From Planctomyces sp. (GTDB lineage Bacteria > Planctomycetota > Planctomycetia > Planctomycetales > Planctomycetaceae), in NCBI GenBank assembly GCA_005798445.1, contig SYJG01000319.1, positions 1-64,000 on the forward strand: a stretch of 64,000 nt of DNA, in the 5' to 3' direction. The notes under the pieces were generated by a model. That model searched no databases. It saw only the letters and a list, made by a program, of their open reading frames with translations, and was not told the origin of the DNA. Below are positions 59,417 to 64,000 of this stretch, piece by piece; the stretch's first letter is position 1; each line of letters begins with the position of its first letter. The position numbers and the translations under genes are program-made.

Positions 59417-59456
59417 GGATGCTCAGGCTTAAGAGGTCAGAGGTCAGAGGTCAGAC

Positions 59457-60368
59457 TTACGCAGGCTTGGGAGCCGGTGCCGCTGCCGCTGCCGGAGCGG
59501 GTGCAGCCGCTGGAGCTTTCGCCGCGGCCTTGGCGGCACTCGCCAGTTTTCGGACGAATTCATCCGCGGCAAACATGGTCGTCGCGCTGATGGACGCAAC
59601 ACGGTTCTTGAAGACGGCAAAGAAGAATATCGCCGGGACCGAGAGGGCGACTCCCATGAAGGTGACGACGAGAGCTTCGGAAATCGCCTCGGCAACTTCG
59701 TTGGCCTTGATGCCCGCATCGGATCGGGCGATGACCATGAAGCTGGCGATCATCCCTTTCAGGGTGCCGAGCAAACCGATCATCGGCCCCAGAGATCCGA
59801 GTACAGCCAACATGCTAATCTTCTTCTCCAGCTCGACGACTTGCACCTCAGCCGTTCGCTCCATGGCATCGCGAGCTTCCGCCAACCCCGCCGACAATTC
59901 ACCCAGACCCGACGAGGCATATCGGCTGAACAGGCAATCGGTTTCTTTGATTCCCTGGTAAACCCCCTTGTAGTCCCGCTTTTCCATCTTTTGTTTGAGG
60001 TCTTCCATCAATTCCGGAGGCATCGCCACGATGGGGCGGATATCGATGAACAACCGGCTGACCAATTGGATGAAGTAACACGACAGTCCGATGATGAAGA
60101 TGCCGATGGCCCCCGAAATTCGGAGAACCCAAATGACGACATTCTCTTGGGAATGGCCTTCGCCCTCCGGCACCTTCGCGTCTTTCTTCGCTTTCTGAGG
60201 AGCGGGCTTTGCCTCAGGCTCTTCATCCATAGCGGCTGGTTCCTCCTGAGGATCCTGAGCCACGACCGTCGGCGTCGTCAACCACGGCATCTCGACCGAG
60301 CCAGCCACGAGAGCCAACATCAACACCATCCAAGCCAGCCGCTTCGAGCGGTCAGGTGAGCCAATCAT
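59457..60368 (-). CDS. MotA/TolQ/ExbB proton channel family protein
   Basis: ISMLAVLGSLGPMIGLLGTLKGMIASFMVIARSDAGIKANEVAEAISEALVVTFMGVALSVPAIFFFAVFKNRV; Ala/Pro-rich tail. Confidence 0.95.
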   Translation of the reverse strand: MIGSPDRSKRLAWMVLMLALVAGSVEMPWLTTPTVVAQDPQEEPAAMDEEPEAKPAPQKAKKDAKVPEGEGHSQENVVIWVLRISGAIGIFIIGLSCYFIQLVSRLFIDIRPIVAMPPELMEDLKQKMEKRDYKGVYQGIKETDCLFSRYASSGLGELSAGLAEARDAMERTAEVQVVELEKKISMLAVLGSLGPMIGLLGTLKGMIASFMVIARSDAGIKANEVAEAISEALVVTFMGVALSVPAIFFFAVFKNRVASISATTMFAADEFVRKLASAAKAAAKAPAAAPAPAAAAAPAPKPA

Positions 60369-60750
60369 TACGCAGACCTCGTTGAAAAATCGTCAAACAG
60401 AAAACTGAGAAGTCACGGTCACGACATCCCTTGCGACCGCCGCCGAAGCAAGAAGGACTTGCAAACCCGTCGTCACCGCGAAATGTTCGCCACGATTTGG
60501 CAAGAGCGATTTGCCGCTTCGCAGGCCGCGAGGACACACGGTTCCAATCGGGGACCGCCTGTCACACCGACCGGAAAGAGGGGGACATGCTACAGAGGCC
60601 CTTGGCCGCAAGAAAGTCTGCGGACAGATGCCAAGAGACGGCCACGGTCTGGAGGATCGTCGAGGTTGTCTTTGGAGGGAAAGACTGATTCAGTACCCTG
60701 GAGCGTCCTTCCGACGCCCGCTTGCAGCAACTCCCAAAACCGGACAAGCA

Positions 60751-63700
60751 ATGATGACTTGGTGGACTCGACTGACTGAGATTGCGGCCCTGTTGACGAT
60801 TGGCTTTGTGGCAACCGTGCCAGCGGACGACGTCGTGGTCCGCACGCCTCCCGCCGAGCTAAAGGTCGATCCGTTTCACAAGAAGTACGTCAGCGCCGAC
60901 GGCTATCCGATCGTCGCGTCAGGAACGGTCAACGACTACGCCCTCAAAGAGGCGGCGTACCTCGTCAACTTGATGTTGGCGAAGCGGCCCGACGTGCGCG
61001 AGGCGATGATTAAGTCCGGCTCGCGGCTGTGCATCCTCGCGCACAACGAGTTCACAACCGATGTGCCGGAGTTCGCGTGGCTGAAGCCGAAGGACTTCTG
61101 GGACGCGCGTGCTCGCGGGACAGGCGGGTCGCAGACCGATCCGTATTGCTCGTGCGGCGAGGAGAATTTGTTGTGCTATCCCGGCGACCCGTACTCGACC
61201 GAGAACATTTTGATTCACGAGTTCGCGCACAACATCCATCTGCGCGGCATGGTCAACGTCGATCCGACGTTCGATCGCCGGCTGAAAGAGACCTACGACC
61301 GAGCGATGACCGCCGGACTCTGGAAAGGCAAATACGCGGCGACCAATCATCACGAGTACTTCGCCGAAGGAGTGCAGTCCTGGTTCGACAACAACCGCGA
61401 GAACGACCACGACCACAACCACGTCAATACGCGAGACGAGCTGCTCGAATACGACCCCGGACTGGCCGCGATGTGCCGCGAAGTCTTCGGCGAAACGAAG
61501 CTCGTCTACACGAAGCCGACGACGCGGCTGAAGGATCACCTCGCGGGCTACGACCCGACGACCGCTCCGAAGTTCGTCTGGCCGGAACGTCTCAACGAGT
61601 CTCGCAAGCAGATTCGCGAGAAAGCGGTGAATCGCTCAAAGCCAGCGACAGGTGAGCCGGGGAGCGTCAGCCCCCGGACGGAATCGCGACCGGCTCCGGG
61701 GGCTGACGCACCCCGGCTCGCCAAAGACAAAGAGGACAACCAAAAACCAAACCCGCTGCTGACCATCGATCACTTGTTCGACTCAAAGGACTTCGACGAA
61801 GAGGGGCTCGGTGCGGTGGTTTGGAAGAAAAAGGGGGCGGGATATTTCCAGTTGGACAAGCCGAAGAACAGCGAGTCGGGTCGCGAACTGGTGTGGCATG
61901 ACTCGGCTACGGACGAGACGAAAGTGGTCGTCACTGTTGAGATGCTGACTCCAGCCAACGCTCCGAAGGATGACAAAGGGAATCGAAAGGCACTCAACGT
62001 CGAGTCGTATCAGTTTTCCGACGACGAGTCGAAGTTGCTGATCTTCACGAACAGCAAGCGTGTCTGGCGACGCAACACGCGCGGCGATTATTGGGTGCTC
62101 GACCTCGCGAAGAGCGAGCTCAAACAGCTCAGCGGCGACGATCGCGAAAAGTCCTCGATGATGATGTTCGCGAAGTTCTCGCCCGACGGCTCGCGCGTCG
62201 CGTTTGTGCGCGAGAACAATCTCTTCGTCCAGAATCTCGCCGATATGAGCATCGTGCCGCTGACAAAGGACGGCTCGGCAACGCTCATCAACGGGACGTC
62301 CGACTGGGTCTACGAAGAGGAACTCGAACTGCGCGACGGCTATCGCTGGTCGCCGGACGGCAAGTCGATCGCCTTCTGGCAACTCGACTCGTCCGGCGTG
62401 CGCGAGTTCTTTCTCATCAACAACACGGACGACTCGTACTCGAAACCGATCGGCATTCGGTATCCGAAGGTCGGCGAGCAGAACTCTTCGGCGCGGATCG
62501 GTGTCGTCAGTGCCGCCGGCGTCGAGCCAAAGTGGCTCGACGTCCCCGGCGATCCGCGCAACCACTACCTCGCCCAGATGGAGTGGACGCCGGACGGCAA
62601 GCAGATCGCGCTGCAACAGTTCAATCGTTTGCAGAACACGAATCGAGTGATGCTCGCCGATCCGACCAGCGGAGCGACACGCACGATCCTGACCGAGACC
62701 GATCCCGCTTGGCTCGAAAACGAAAACCCGTTTCGTTGGGTGAAGCAGGGCGAGCAGTTCGTCTGGATCAGCGAGCGAGACGGCTGGCGACGGCCGTATC
62801 TGGCGAGCATTACGCCCAGGCGAGCGGGGGACGTCAGTCCCCCGGTGGGCTCAACTGCAACAGATGACACAACCAAAACTGGACCCACCAGGGGGCTGAC
62901 GCCCCCCGCTCGCCGGATTTGTTCTGCCGACCAATACGATATGATCGGCTTCGACGCCATCGACGAGACGGCGAGCGAGATCTACTTCTCCGCATCGCCC
63001 AACAACGCGACGCAGCGATACCTCTACCGAGCGGCGCTCGACGCCGAGAAGGCCGAGCGAGTGACCCCCGCCGATCAGTCGGGCTGGCACACTTACAATA
63101 TCTCGCCGGACGCGAAGTTCGCGATCCACACGTTCTCGTCGTTCATGCACCGGCCGGTCGTGAAGCTCATTTCGTTGCCGGATCACAAGACGGTGCGAGT
63201 GCTCGCGGCCAATGCGAAGCTCTGTGTGAAGCTGAACGAACTCCAGAAGCCGACCGCCGAGTTCCTGCGGCTAGACATCGGCAACGGCGTTGAGCTGGAT
63301 GCGTGGTGCTTGAAGCCTCCCGGCTTCGACGAGAAGGGGGAGAAAAAATATCCGCTGCTGATCCACGTCTACGGCGAAGCTCACGGACAGACGGTTCGCG
63401 ATGCCTGGGTCGGCAAGCGCGGGATGTGGCATTGGTTGTTGGCTCAGCAAGGCTACGTCGTGGCGAGCGTGGACAATCGCGGCACGATGTCCCCGCGCGG
63501 CCGCGAGTTCCGCAAGATCATCTACCGACAGATCGGCATCCTGCATCCGACCGAACAAGCCGCCGCCGCGCGCGAGCTGCTCAAACGAATGCCGCAACTC
63601 GATCCCGCCCGCATCGGCATCTGGGGCTGGAGCGGCGGCGGCTCATCAACGCTCAACGCGATGTTCCAGTTCCCCGACCTGTACCGCACCGGCATCTCCG

Positions 63701-64000
63701 TCGCCCCGGTCCCGAACCAAAAGCTGTACGACACGATCTACCAAGAGCGCTACATGGGCCTGCCGACCGACAACGCCGACGGCTACACGCGCGGCTCACC
63801 GATCACGCACGCGAAGAATCTCAAAGGCAACCTGCTACTCATCCACGGCACCGGCGACGACAACTGCCACTACCAAGGTGTCGAGCTGCTCATGAACGAA
63901 CTGATCGCCCACAACAAACCGTTCTCGCTGATGGCCTACCCCAACCGCAGCCACGCGATCTCCGAAGGAACGAACACCACGCGACACCTCTACCAAACCA
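60751..64000 (+). CDS. Putative zinc metallopeptidase domain fused to S9 (DPP-IV-like) prolyl oligopeptidase; runs off the window end
   Basis: Open from ATG 60751 to 64000 (no stop, so absent from the ORF track). N-terminal NILIHEFAHNIHLRG and HHEYFAEGVQSWF. C-terminal GIWGWSGGGSSTLNAMF, LLIHGTGDDNCHYQ, NRSHAISE. Confidence 0.88.
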   Translation, partial: MMTWWTRLTEIAALLTIGFVATVPADDVVVRTPPAELKVDPFHKKYVSADGYPIVASGTVNDYALKEAAYLVNLMLAKRPDVREAMIKSGSRLCILAHNEFTTDVPEFAWLKPKDFWDARARGTGGSQTDPYCSCGEENLLCYPGDPYSTENILIHEFAHNIHLRGMVNVDPTFDRRLKETYDRAMTAGLWKGKYAATNHHEYFAEGVQSWFDNNRENDHDHNHVNTRDELLEYDPGLAAMCREVFGETKLVYTKPTTRLKDHLAGYDPTTAPKFVWPERLNESRKQIREKAVNRSKPATGEPGSVSPRTESRPAPGADAPRLAKDKEDNQKPNPLLTIDHLFDSKDFDEEGLGAVVWKKKGAGYFQLDKPKNSESGRELVWHDSATDETKVVVTVEMLTPANAPKDDKGNRKALNVESYQFSDDESKLLIFTNSKRVWRRNTRGDYWVLDLAKSELKQLSGDDREKSSMMMFAKFSPDGSRVAFVRENNLFVQNLADMSIVPLTKDGSATLINGTSDWVYEEELELRDGYRWSPDGKSIAFWQLDSSGVREFFLINNTDDSYSKPIGIRYPKVGEQNSSARIGVVSAAGVEPKWLDVPGDPRNHYLAQMEWTPDGKQIALQQFNRLQNTNRVMLADPTSGATRTILTETDPAWLENENPFRWVKQGEQFVWISERDGWRRPYLASITPRRAGDVSPPVGSTATDDTTKTGPTRGLTPPARRICSADQYDMIGFDAIDETASEIYFSASPNNATQRYLYRAALDAEKAERVTPADQSGWHTYNISPDAKFAIHTFSSFMHRPVVKLISLPDHKTVRVLAANAKLCVKLNELQKPTAEFLRLDIGNGVELDAWCLKPPGFDEKGEKKYPLLIHVYGEAHGQTVRDAWVGKRGMWHWLLAQQGYVVASVDNRGTMSPRGREFRKIIYRQIGILHPTEQAAAARELLKRMPQLDPARIGIWGWSGGGSSTLNAMFQFPDLYRTGISVAPVPNQKLYDTIYQERYMGLPTDNADGYTRGSPITHAKNLKGNLLLIHGTGDDNCHYQGVELLMNELIAHNKPFSLMAYPNRSHAISEGTNTTRHLYQT
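61651..61722. repeat. Palindromic element, family A, inside the S9 fusion CDS (domain junction)
   Basis: GGTGAGCCGGGGAGCGTCAGCCCCCGGA (61651-61678) vs 61695-61722, 2 mismatches. Confidence 0.92.
62819..62914. repeat. Palindromic element, family A, inside the S9 fusion CDS (propeller region)
   Basis: GGCGAGCGGGGGACGTCAGTCCCCCGGTGGGC (62819-62850) vs 62883-62914, 3-4 mismatches. Confidence 0.92.

Noticed and set aside
60919-61539. 206-aa minus-strand ORF
   Set aside because: Antisense to the zincin domain of the S9 fusion, which is open in frame from 60751 to the window end.

Overview
The window looks like a Planctomycetota chromosome segment. This rests on paired DUF1501 and DUF1549/DUF1553 (PSD1) genes, DUF1080 proteins, PQQ/BNR propellers, and an ExbB/ExbD cluster next to a toroid protein. 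It holds about 38-40 supportable protein genes; I saw no rRNA, tRNA or CRISPR. Housekeeping and regulatory genes include a primary-type sigma-70 factor with an intrinsic terminator, RNase III, an HtrA/Deg protease, an FHA-GAF-sigma54 activator, SelA, a PduO-type cobalamin adenosyltransferase, a ThiF/MoeB-type E1-like enzyme, an HD phosphohydrolase and a Ski2-like helicase. Main hunt results: (1) several families of GC-rich palindromic repeats inserted in frame inside unrelated protein genes. There are at least eight insertions in six CDSs, analogous to Rickettsia palindromic elements, and related palindromes sit between genes. (2) A complete 2568-bp IS1595-like transposon (15419-17986) with 25-bp inverted ends and an 8-bp target duplication, carrying a GTGA-coupled DUF433/PIN-like toxin-antitoxin pair. 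(3) An ExbB-ExbD-ExbD cluster with a TonB-topology protein ending in a prenyltransferase/squalene-cyclase-like toroid. (4) A zincin (HEFAH) plus S9/DPP-IV-like fusion whose junction is one of the palindromic elements. (5) A DUF1501 gene broken by a single frameshift. All family calls come from reading the translations; no database search was run.
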